Source: Stereocaulon alpinum (lineage: Eukaryota > Ascomycota > Lecanoromycetes > Lecanorales > Stereocaulaceae). Taken from it: 64,000 bases of DNA. Shown here piece by piece: positions 55,644-64,000 of the stretch. The position numbers and the translations under genes were made by a program. The number at the start of each line of letters is the position of its first letter. Within the stretch, counting starts at the first letter, position 1. The stretch covers positions 120,222 through 184,221 of the forward strand of contig JAEUBA010000064.1 in assembly GCA_018257865.1 (NCBI GenBank), written 5' to 3'. The notes under the pieces are model-generated. The model made no database searches. It was not told the origin of the DNA and saw only the letters and a program-made list of their open reading frames with translations.

Positions 55644-58600
55644 GCGAAATATAGGATGTTATGGGTGGACTGATTTCCGTACAGGCATGGGGAGATATGG
55701 GATTGCAATGTCAGAAGGAGTGGAAAGATTGGAAGATGAGGTGACAATAACGAATGGCTGGGCAAGCAGCTGAAGGCTGCCAAGACTTGACCTCGAGGGT
55801 CGGCCCGAAATCAGCCTAAGTTGCCGAGGGTCGAGAGAGTTCACCTTAGTAGCGCCCGGCTGCACTTCAGGAGTCAACATGAATGGCACTTCTGGGGGGT
55901 AGTACGGGTAAGTCCCACGGTATCACTCGAGTTCCAGCGTTGAAACTTTAGTTCCGCTTACTGAGGCATTCTTCTTGAATTACACGTACAAGTTGTTGGC
56001 TATTCAGTACGCAGGCTTGTATTCGTTCTTTATGCACCAATTTGGCCTAGCCGACCGCTAAATATTCTCACGTTTTAGCCTGGCGCCAGATCATTGTTTG
56101 CGTTGGCGTTCTCGGCTTCCCCACATGTGGGAATCTCTCGAGAGCCGTCTCCGGCTACCTTTGCCATTGCGTTCCAGAGTCGTCCGTGTCTTCTTCTTCG
56201 AAGATTGCCTTGCAACAACATTTGGAGTAGTGGACAGCGAGCGGTTTGTGAAAATGAAAAGATCCGAGTGACTGCGCCAACTTTGCATCGAGCATCGTCG
56301 AGAGTGCCGAGAGTGCGTTCTTATGGGCTTTCGTGGTCGTTCAGCGTCTCAAGCAAGGCCTCCGGAAAAAGAATGGCCTATGCGACCCGCGGAGAAGGCT
56401 TGAATCTATCCAAGCGGACCCTATATAGTATCTCGCCCAGATGATGAGTGCGCTCTTCGGTTATCAGCTGGAACAGGCAGCTCATTTTTCCCAAGTGGCC
56501 TTGCTTCCGGTAATACAGCCCCTTTTCTAACAAACACGCCCTTGCGGAAGGAATATCCAAACACTGCGATCGAATGACGGTTGAACTGTCAAGTTGACAG
56601 ACGCTTGTGATCGCTTCATCTCCACAGTACGATGTATGAACAGCCATTACGTAGGCTTGCTTGCGGTCGATGATCTGAAAGGCAAGATTGTCTGCTTCAG
56701 TCGCCGTGTAGGCTTTCTGACCAGTACTTATGGGGACTTTTGTCGAACAAAGATCTTCCGGCACATAACAAGTGGCTCCAGGAGTAAAGTACTTTATTTC
56801 CACCTACTGCTGTGCAAGAAAGACCTCACACATGTTGAGATACTTCCGAATATCAGCAATGAGAAGTACTTTCTCTTGCCGTTGGATCAATTCTCCGTTT
56901 GCGCTGGTATCCTTCAACTGGGGACGAACCGCTTCCAATGGCGTTATCGATGAATCAGAACTCTTCAGTTGGTATTCTATGCATGCCGAAGACTCTGTAC
57001 GTTCTATGAAAGCCCCATCATATCTGACGATCAGCTGGACAACCCATTTGCACGGTGGCGCTGCAGAACGTCGAATACTGGGGTCAAGATACATTCCTTG
57101 TATCTACACTCCTCACTATCCTTGACTCTATGTCAAAGACCAGATCATGAGGGAGCTACAGCTCTTTTGTACAAGGCAAGGATGTCCACCACTAGATTGT
57201 GTCTTCGACCATCCCCATGCAATGACTGTTCGTTCTTCATTGATATTGACTTCGTTCCGAACATTGAACCCTGAGCCTCGTATCGACTTATGGCGCGGAT
57301 CTCAATGCGAGGTACGCGCCCTGTGTGATATGGAACAACTTGTCTAAACCTCTACGCAACAGTCCGAGGGCGGGGGTCGCACGCAATGTTGGCTCTGGTC
57401 ATGGGTAACCTGACTCGTTGTTCGGCACGCGAGCAACCGAACACCCAGACAAATAGAAATACTCTGAACATCATCCGGTCTTGATTTGACAATGACAATT
57501 CTAGAAAGGCCGAGACTACGCTTCAACAAAACAAACAATACCGCCGACGTTGAATTGACTTCACCAAAACGCTTTATGACCTCTTCGAACAAGTTGATGA
57601 CTTCTTGATGATACATTTACGTTTCGTGTATCCAAGCAAATGGCACCCGTCAACAATCGAGCTGTGTTTTCATTTTTCCACGTTTTTTCTTGAGCTCCTC
57701 CTTAAGCCGAGCGATAGAAAATGGAAACATACAGAAGTCTACGTCAGCTATAAGTTGCCAACCTAGGTTTATCGTAGAGCGGACGGGAAGCCGGTTCCTC
57801 TTTAGAAATGTCGTTTCAATTTCGAAGGGTTTGTAGAAATAATCGACTCTCATGGGATTACTTAGGTGCAAGTGGACTCGCCTTTGTCCCCTTGGCAGTA
57901 CTCTTATGCTACTCAATTTGGGGATGTCATACCGCCCCTTCTGTCAATTGGCCGGCGGGATTTGATCATTTGCCCTCAGATAATAGCAACGCTCTTGCAC
58001 ATCATTATGGAATGGACCATATCATTCGACAGACCTAGGCTTTCGATCTTGGAGATTTCCTTTTTCAAGGTATTAGACCCACAATTTCGCTTACTCGGAT
58101 TCTGGAATGAATTCAAAGTTCTTGACCTCGGCTTGATAGTCCCCTGAGCAAAAGCCGCGTTCCAGAAATGTTGAGCTCACGGTGGCAAAACCAATCTAGG
58201 ATTTAAAGTCAAACAATGTAGGAAGGCTTCGACCATCGTACCCCCCAACTTGTAAAACGCACGTCAGCTCTATATTGCTCTGGTTTTTCTCTATCCTACA
58301 CCTACCGCGCGCGGTGCTCAACTGTGAGCCAGCTAAATCCAGACAGGGGAATCGACGGCTTCACGATAGCCACTACTCAATATGGTCGTCCCTTATTCAT
58401 TCTAGGGCAGCCGGCAACCAACCTCCATCACGAGACCATCTGGATCGCCTCACTCCTTACTCCGGTACAATTGATCCGAGGAGCATTGTTTCACCTCCAA
58501 CCAACGCCTGGGAAATGCCTGGGCAAGCCGTCAATGAAGGGTCGCATGCACTATACCAAAGCAGAAAGACATATATGATATATGAGGTTCAGTGGCAGTT

Positions 58601-59220
58601 TGTGCAGTAGATTATGCTACTCATTGCGCTTGCTGAATTGGCTGGGCGGTGATACAAGTGACAAAGGCGCTGTTCCTAGAGCCCAGGTCCTACTTTTGAC
58701 TCTGCGGGAAGGAGTACCAGGACAGGTCATATAGGGTAAGCATGGACTTGCTCGACCCTTGTTGCGATACTAAGTTCCCATTCTTGCTCACAAATTACCG
58801 CACTAGCTCCTTCCATAGCCTTGACGTAACGGAGACCAGGAGTATATTCCATGTAGAGGACGACAAAGCTCATGGCTACCGTGGTAATGATCGATCCACA
58901 TTGGCAGCAAGAGTATTCTTCAACGGTATAAGTGACTCGCCATATCTCGAACAGGCAATGCAACGGTCATCGGAACAAACGGCACAATACCATCAGATGT
59001 ATTGGCAGCTTGAGGCGCCGGCAAAGGCCCCTTATTATGGATATTGCTACACGCCCGATTGACCACTATCAATTAATGAATATTGTTCAAAGAGTTTTGT
59101 CTGAGAATAACGGAGAAACATATTCAGTGCCGGAATTAGTACGATGTTGGAGAGTCTTCCCCATAAAAGTGCTACTTTTTTAACCTGGCGTGATGTTAAA
59201 GGTTGCTAGGTAAGCACGCT
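55644..59220. other. Gene-poor tract of about 3.6 kb
   Basis: No gene can be called with confidence. Short open segments on both strands (for example 57344-57616 -, 57650-57916 -, 58324-58578 + and 58742-59062 +) show no domain I recognise and no consistent splice joins. Part of the tract may be gene remnants. The candidate at 56378-57094 is listed separately. Confidence 0.45.
56378..57094 (-). pseudogene. Possible gene or gene remnant interrupted by one stop codon
   Basis: Two open segments on the minus strand, 57094..56804 and 56803..56378, lie in the same frame and are separated only by a TAG at 56806-56804. A putative intron from GTACTT (in the stretch encoding QEK) to ..CAGTAG would remove the stop and keep the frame. 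The second part has several Cys (GATCYVPEDLCS, TSYCGDEAITSVCQL) and looks protein-like, but no start with signal peptide is evident. I cannot name a family, so it could also be a decayed gene or chance. Confidence 0.2.
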
Positions 59221-59540
59221 CGTCAACATCAGAAAAAGTTCACACTACCCCGGAAGGGTCCCTGGAACGCGAGCCCCGGAGCCGCCCGGAGATACTCCAA
59301 TACTCAGGTACTTCCTAGGCCTACAGTACTGTTCCCTAAGGGATAAACAAAGCTATACGCAATCCCTCGCCCTCTATAATGTCGTATAGCCTCTAGAGTA
59401 TAGAGTGGGATTACTGTAGTACTAGTAAAGCTAGAAGGCGGTAGCCTAGGAAGATATTAGTAGCTGTGAGGTCCTATATTAGGGGCTCGCTTATGGGGCA
59501 CCCCTACCCGGAAAAGTGTGAATTTTTTTTGATGTTGACG
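59221..59540. mobile_element. MITE-like element with imperfect terminal inverted repeats (320 bases)
   Basis: The left end begins CGTCAACATCAGAAAAAG followed by TTCACACT. The right end, read in reverse complement, begins CGTCAACATCAAAAAAAA followed by TTCACACT. About 24 of the first 26 bases match; looser similarity (CCGG.AGGG, GCGAGCCCC) continues for about 57 bases. The two mismatches in the tight part are G-to-A, as RIP would give. There is no coding capacity. A clear target-site duplication was not found, so the exact borders are uncertain. Confidence 0.72.
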
Positions 59541-59842
59541 AGGCACGGCTTAGGCCCCTAACTTAGTGGAGGACCCTTTTCTTGGCCGCAGGACCTCGAA
59601 AGTGCCGAGAGTGCGTCACTGGGCAATGCAACTCCAGGTACAACTCTACCTTCTTTACCTCTCCCTGTTACCATCTAAGCCTCGAACGCTTACTCCTCCT
59701 CCTTCTAAAGCCCGTCAATTCCAGCTAGATCTGTAGTGGCCGTTTTGAGCACCACCATCATAAGGAAGAGTCTCATCTATAGATTTGCCTCGCTCCCACG
59801 CCCGAGGCAAGGCATTGTGCCTTGAAAGCGACATAGCCCAAT
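59541..59842. other. Short intergenic stretch before the J-domain gene
   Basis: About 300 bases, probably the promoter of the J-domain gene. C/T-rich sequence at 59650-59720 would suit a fungal core promoter. Confidence 0.4.
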
Positions 59843-60772
59843 ATGTCTGGTGAGCTTATATGCTAGCGTCTGTTCCGCTATACTGTTCGCTAATACCAGC
59901 TCCAGGTGCTCCTCCTGACTACTGTTGGTCATCCAGTCTCCCAACTCTTGTACACCTCAGTAGTAATGCGTCTAGATGCCATCCTCGACATATCCCCCCA
60001 AGCCTCCCAACAACAGATCCGAGATGCTTACAAGAAGTTTTTCCCCCATCAATTTCATTCTGACTCCATTTCTCCACCTAGCATACTAATCCAAACTTCA
60101 GACAAGCTCTGAAATCCCACCCCGACCGTGTCCCCTCCGACTCCCCTGAACGTCCAGCCCGCACGAAGAAATTTCAACAGATAAACGACGCCTACTACAC
60201 TCTTTGCGATCCCACCCGCCGACGCGATTACGACTCTGCCCGCTCGTACCATGGTTTTTCGTCTGGTGCCTATGAGGATAGTGACCCCGACACCGAAAAT
60301 ATACCCCACCAACCCCCCAAACCTTCCGCCGGCTTTCCCTGGTCATCCTTCGGCTTTGGCGCCAAAGACGCTGCGGACAAAGAAAGTTTCAGTAGTGAGC
60401 AATTCGGCGGTGTATTTGAGGAGATGTTGAGAGAGGAGGGAATGGCGGAGGGTCAAGATGCGAGACCGACGGGGAAGTTTTGGAGTGTGGTCGGCGGATT
60501 GAGTGGTGGTGCCATGGGATTCATTGTTGCAAACTTCCCGGGAGCTATTGCGGGCGCCGTAGCGGGAAACAGATTGGGGGCTGTAAGGGATGCGAAAGGG
60601 AAGAGTGTTTACAGTGTGTTTCAGGTTAGTGTAGTGGGCTTCTATCTTTGTTTCCGAGCTTTGACAGAAAAGTCATTGGCTAATGGTTGCGTAGGAGTTA
60701 CCGCAGGGAGATAAGGCGAGGCTACTCAGTGAGCTGGCTGCTAAGGTTTTTGCGCATGCTGTGGGATCCTAG
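59843..60772 (+). CDS. J-domain protein with glycine-rich hydrophobic C-terminal segment (230 aa, five exons)
   Basis: Inferred exons are 59843..59849, 59900..59923, 59976..60036, 60102..60624 and 60695..60772. The joins build MSAPGAPPDYYAILDIS, QASQQQIRDAYKKQALKSHP and DRVPSD, a complete class III J domain with HPD. Exon 1 is only 7 bases (ATG TCT G). Introns 2 and 3 use the weaker donors GTTGGT and GTTTTT, but intron 3 has a textbook TACTAAT branch site and exact phase. After the J domain come a Pro/Asp-rich linker, then a Gly/Ala-rich hydrophobic segment (GGLSGGAMGFIVANFPGAIA, then GAVAGNRLG), which may insert in a membrane or form a glycine zipper, and a short helical tail. Function beyond Hsp70 recruitment is unknown. 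It is flanked by a MITE-like and a foldback element. Confidence 0.8.
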
Positions 60773-60982
60773 ATGAGCCTCTTCATTGTTGTGGGCATCG
60801 CTGTTGCAAGGCGTTCAGTAGGCCTTTCAGATAAGGCGTCTGTCTGTTCTCATGTGTTACACGTTAATCAATGCAGTCGTGTCTTTATTATACTATTGTT
60901 AACGATCTCCTGAACAAGGCTTTAACTGCAATTGCAGTAGTCGCCTGTGCATATTAATTATTAGTCTTATTGCACGGGTCCC

Positions 60983-61510
60983 AGCTCGGCGAGGGTAGAA
61001 AAAAGTTCCGCCAGGGTAGAAAGACTAGCTTCGGCGGAACCTCGGCGAGGGTAGAGAAAAAAAAATTTCTACCCCCGCCGAGCCTTAGGTATATACTAAG
61101 TATCAGTTATTATATAATACTAGTAGTTGCTAATTGGCTGAGAGCTTCAGCTTAGTATATACTAAGTATATACCCTAACTATAATACTATTAGAAAGTCG
61201 ATTAGGTAAGCTAGCTTTTATATATATTACGTATATACTAAGCGTATACCGTAACTATAGTACTATTTAACTTATATCTAATAAGTTAGAAAGTCGAATA
61301 TATTACGTATATACTAAGTATATACGAATATAAAAAATAGATATACTTAGTATATACTAAGCTGAAGCTCTTAGCTAATTAGTAACTACTAGTATTATAT
61401 AATAACTAATACTTAGTATATATAGAAAGCTCGTTTAGGATAGAATTTTTTTTTTCTACCCTAGTTAAGCTTTCTACCCTAGCGGAACTTTTTTCTACCC
61501 CTACCGAGCT
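60983..61510. mobile_element. Foldback element with long inverted repeats (528 bases)
   Basis: The left arm (60983 to about 61177) starts AGCTCGGCGAGGGTAGAAAA, and the right arm (about 61337-61510) ends with its inverted counterpart (..TTTTCTACCCCTACCGAGCT). Arms share long blocks such as AGTTCCGC.AGGGTAGAAAG and ATTATATAATACTAGTAGTT; the left arm has an extra insertion of about 20 bases. Differences between arms are mainly C-to-T or G-to-A in the right arm. The loop consists of AT-rich TACTAAGTATATAC-like repeats. There is no coding capacity and no clear target-site duplication. Confidence 0.75.
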
Positions 61511-61970
61511 ATAAGCCCCTTATTATAGGGACTACTAATATAGGTATACGAGTTATTATAATCCTAATCTAGGGGTCTTTAATACCTTACTAGTCTTTTG
61601 GTTACTTGCTATTAATTATATACCTTAACTAGGGTTAGCCTAGGTCTGGCCTAGATTTAGCCTAGGTCTAACGCTAGGCCCTTTTAGCTTTAGTATAGTA
61701 CTTAACTAGCGCTAGAGGTATTTAGGCCTGCGAGCTCCTAAGCTTTTACTTCTTTTCTTCTCTATTCTATTTTCTAGATACTAAGCGTAGCCTATTAGCT
61801 AAATCCTAATATAAGGTAATTTTCTTTAAAGCTACCTTCTCCTACAATTACCTCTAAGTAAGCTATAATATAAAATAGGACTAATACCCCCTCTACTATA
61901 AAGCGTCGTATCTTACTTAGTTTCCTAGACTAAGGCTAAGCTTATTATAGCTACCTATTAATAGAACTAC
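61511..61970. other. RIP-mutated AT-rich repeat sequence
   Basis: Nearly devoid of CpA and TpG, with abundant TpA and CTAG-type words, and no open frame. It holds GCCTAGGTCTAACGCTAGGC at about 61651, also found in the LTR-like copies, so it is probably further retroelement debris. Confidence 0.6.
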
Positions 61971-61991
61971 TACCTACTTAATAAGTAGGTA
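61971..61991. repeat. Perfect 10-base palindrome with 1-base spacer
   Basis: TACCTACTTA, then A, then TAAGTAGGTA, directly abutting the left LTR-like copy. Confidence 0.75.
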
Positions 61992-62285
61992 TCTATTACG
62001 GGCTAGCCTTTTATTACTTACTAGTCCTTTATTACTTGCTAGTCCTTTATTACTTGCTAGTATTTATACACTCTAGCCTAGGTCCGAGTCGGACTAGGTT
62101 CGGTTCGACTTATATCCGACTCGGCCTAGGTCTAACGCTAGGCCCCTTTGGCCTTAGCGCCTACCGAGCCGCGTCCCTTATATATTATACACACGCTCTA
62201 TGTACATAGCTTTCCTTCCTTAGATTTATTCTCCTAGTCTAATAACACCCCTATTGACTCGCTCTAGGCCGGCCCCTAATAGTAT
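61992..62285 (+). mobile_element. LTR-like copy, plus orientation, RIP-mutated
   Basis: It begins TATTACGGGCTAGCC near 61994 and ends near GGCCGGCCCCTAATA. It matches the reverse complement of 63048-63271 over several blocks (GCTAGGCCCCTTTGGCCTTA, ATTATACACACGCTCTA, CTAGATTTATTCTCCTAGTC-like). It contains three copies of an 18-base unit (ATTACTTGCTAGTCCTTT) near its start and an extra GC-richer insertion around 62075-62120. Whether it is a solo LTR or part of a second element is unclear. Confidence 0.6.
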
Positions 62286-63047
62286 CTACTAATTAGATAA
62301 TTAGTATATCCTAAAGAAAGCTAGATTTCTAACCCTTAACCCTCTTATACCTTTTATATCTCTACCTAAATATAGAACTACCCCCTCCCCGACTCCCCTA
62401 CTAGTAGGTTAACCTCTTCGCTAAGTTATTAATCTTACCTTACTACTAAATTTAGATATCCTACTAAGTTTACTAACTATCTAACTATCGCCCTTACCTT
62501 ACTACCTAATTCGACCGTCCTACCGAATTACTACTATAATAGACGATCCTACTAGTAGGCTATTCGTCTTACCTTACCGTTTCCTCGCGAAGCTAGATGG
62601 CTTCGAAAGCTAAGAAAGAGTATAGGTCTATATCTATATAGGAATAAGAATTAGGAGTAACGCTATAGCTTTTAGTAACGCTATAGCTTCCTAGTAACGC
62701 TGTAGCTCCTAGTAACGCTACAGCTTCTAGTAACGCTATAGCTCCTAGTAACTCTATAGTTCTTAGGTATAGACCTATACCGCTGCTTAACACCGATAAG
62801 GGGTAAGCTATACCTAATTTAGTATAGTCTAGTTACTAAGCTAGGTGGAACGCTACTATTTTTATACTTATATTTCGCTACGCGAAACCTATATTTATTT
62901 AAATATTTCCTACTTTATTAACTTTTCGATTCTGGCTATAATAGCAAGTATCTATTAGTATCCTACTACTACTACCCCTTAGTATAGGCTACCTAATACG
63001 CCGGAGGTACTATTCGTAAGTATTTTATATAGTTACTATTATTAGGG
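62286..63047. other. RIP-mutated sequence between two inverted LTR-like copies
   Basis: AT-rich, CpA/TpG-poor, no gene. It contains the 18-base tandem array at 62656. Confidence 0.55.
62656..62764. repeat. Tandem array, unit of about 18 bases, six copies
   Basis: Unit AGTAACGCTATAGCTTCT with small variations (GCTGTAGC, GCTACAGC, CTCTATAG). One copy has 19 bases. It lies inside the RIP island. Confidence 0.85.
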
Positions 63048-63271
63048 GCCGGCCTAGAGCGAGTTAATAGGGGTATTATTAGACTAGGAGAATAAATCTA
63101 AGGAAGAAAGCTATGTATATAGAGCGTGTGTATAATATAATAGGGACGCAGCTCGGTAGGCGCTAAGGCCAAAGGGGCCTAGCGTCTAGTTTAGGCGGAA
63201 TCTAAGCTAGTATATAAACGCTAGCAAGTAATAAAGGACTAGTAAGTAATAAAGGCTAGCCCGTAATATCA
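63048..63271 (-). mobile_element. 3' LTR of a Ty3/gypsy-type retrotransposon, minus orientation
   Basis: Read on the minus strand it starts TGATATTACGGGCTAGCC at 63271, beginning TG as LTRs do, directly after a polypurine tract. The far end is estimated near 63048, where similarity to the inverted copy at 61992-62285 stops (GGCCGGCCCCTAATA). CpA and TpG are nearly absent, so the terminal CA may have been mutated. Confidence 0.68.
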
Positions 63272-63285
63272 CCCCCCCCCTTAAG
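63272..63285 (-). other. Polypurine tract before the LTR
   Basis: On the minus strand this is CTTAAGGGGGGGGG immediately followed by the LTR start TGATATT. This is the plus-strand primer site expected 5' of a 3' LTR. Its position agrees with the pol remnant's orientation. Confidence 0.65.
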
Positions 63286-63880
63286 AAAGTATTAACCCTA
63301 ATACGTATAAGTAGCTTCCTATTAGCTAGGACTACTAGGCTTTCTAGGGTAGTAGCGGTAGAAATCCGTAATAATATTAGCTGCGTTTTCGAATTTATTA
63401 CTATCCGTATTATATTATTAACGGTTAGGTTACCCTTCGTCTTTCTACTAGACGTAGAACTATAGCCTATAGTTCTTACCTATCTATTAGGCGTCTAATA
63501 TCTTATCTAGTTCCTACTCCTCTTTATTATTAATAATTACTAGTCCTAGCGGTTCGGCGCGTTATCTAAGTAGAGGATCGCTTATAGCCTTATATAATAG
63601 GCTAGGGTAGAATATATTATAGATCTATATACTTACTAGGAGCTTTAGGCGGTAGGAATATCCTACCTTCTCTATAACTTTAAATAGCCCTAGTATTTTA
63701 TCGTCTAGCTTCTTACTCAGCTATACTATAATAATATTTCTACTAAATAGAAAGACTAAATCTCCTACTTTATAGGATATATTAAATTAGTAGCGATTTA
63801 CTTAGTCCGTTATCTATATATAGCTTTAGGCGGATTATTCCTTAATAAATTCTAGTATATCTTCTATTTTATCTATAATA
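63286..63880 (-). pseudogene. Decayed Ty3/gypsy pol: end of integrase
   Basis: On the minus strand one frame can be followed across many TAA/TAG stops. Legible pieces are YKVGDLVFLFSRNI, SKKLDDKILGLFKVIEKVGY, SYRLKLL and IYNIFYPSLL, which match the C-terminal region after the gypsy integrase core (GD-V-L, the S-KL-D-K--G-F-V---VG--SYRL-L block, then I-NVFH-SLL). Stops fall where Trp or Gln codons are expected, as RIP produces. The copy is cut off at 63880. It is certainly not functional. Confidence 0.75.
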
Positions 63881-64000
63881 TGGCCAGCGATGGAGACACA
63901 CCTGTACGCGGTGCTGGCTACGAACCTGAATACCTATTCAGAGCCGAGATGTCTCCCCTAATGCATTGCAGGTTGAACGATGTTGAGACGTCGCGTGGTT
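63880..64000 (+). CDS. Possible 5' part of a gene, running off the window
   Basis: From the ATG at 63880 a frame is open for 40 codons to the window edge (starting MASDGDTPVRGAGYEPEYLF). It is the only one of six frames without a stop here. Base composition switches abruptly to normal at 63881. Too short to assign; the ATG's first base lies in the retroelement remnant, so the start may be coincidental. Confidence 0.25.
   Translation, partial: MASDGDTPVRGAGYEPEYLFRAEMSPLMHCRLNDVETSRG

Noticed and set aside
62593..62793. 66-codon minus-strand frame with Leu/Ala repeats
   Set aside because: Translation of the 18-base tandem array inside the RIP island; not a gene.

Overview
The window is a stretch of chromosome from a filamentous ascomycete (Pezizomycotina), most likely a dothideomycete. 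The evidence is short introns (about 48-130 bases) with fungal donors and CTAAT/CTGAC-like branch sites, eisosome, CFEM and Pezizomycotina-type genes, long Ser/Pro-rich proteins, and a repeat island almost free of CpA/TpG, as left by repeat-induced point mutation (RIP). The species placement is inference. All gene models were spliced by eye from reading frames, GT..AG borders and family knowledge, with no transcript data.

Bases 1-12300 hold the 3' end of the AP-3 delta adaptin gene, a 1286-residue serine-rich protein of unknown function and a large PX-PH-RhoGAP protein (Bem3 type). Bases 12300-17000 are gene-poor but contain two small genes for probable secreted proteins. Bases 17000-32000 carry an Hsp30-type small heat-shock protein with a readable heat-shock promoter, a 1033-residue disordered Q/M-rich protein, a secreted M20 peptidase, an amino-acid permease, a GPI-anchored CFEM protein and an MFS transporter. 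The last four suggest peptide, amino-acid and small-molecule handling at the cell surface, but they do not form an evident cluster.

Bases 32600-55700 are housekeeping and membrane-biology genes: 14-3-3 (eight exons, including 8- and 12-base microexons), a SERCA-type Ca2+ ATPase, a SNF2/RING protein of the SHPRH/Irc20 type with an apparent one-base frame break, an Sfk1/DRAM-family protein, Eis1 (eisosome), a tyrosine-phosphatase-like protein, an unknown low-complexity protein whose open frame overlaps the end of the PRA1 gene, PRA1/Yip3 itself, an ERJ5-like ER J protein and a small membrane protein. ER, Golgi and plasma-membrane organisation is a recurrent theme.

Bases 55700-64000 are accessory. 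They comprise a 3.6 kb stretch without a convincing gene, a 320-base MITE-like element, a five-exon J-domain gene, a 528-base foldback element and an AT-rich RIP-mutated island. The island contains two LTR-like copies in opposite orientation, a polypurine tract and the ruined 3' end of a Ty3/gypsy pol gene. At 63881 the composition returns abruptly to normal with an open frame running off the window.

I did not find a convincing new multi-gene system. The most interesting leads are the CFEM protein lacking the expected heme aspartate, the PRA1 overlap gene, the two lineage-type secreted proteins, the frame break in the SNF2/RING gene and the layered mobile-element island.
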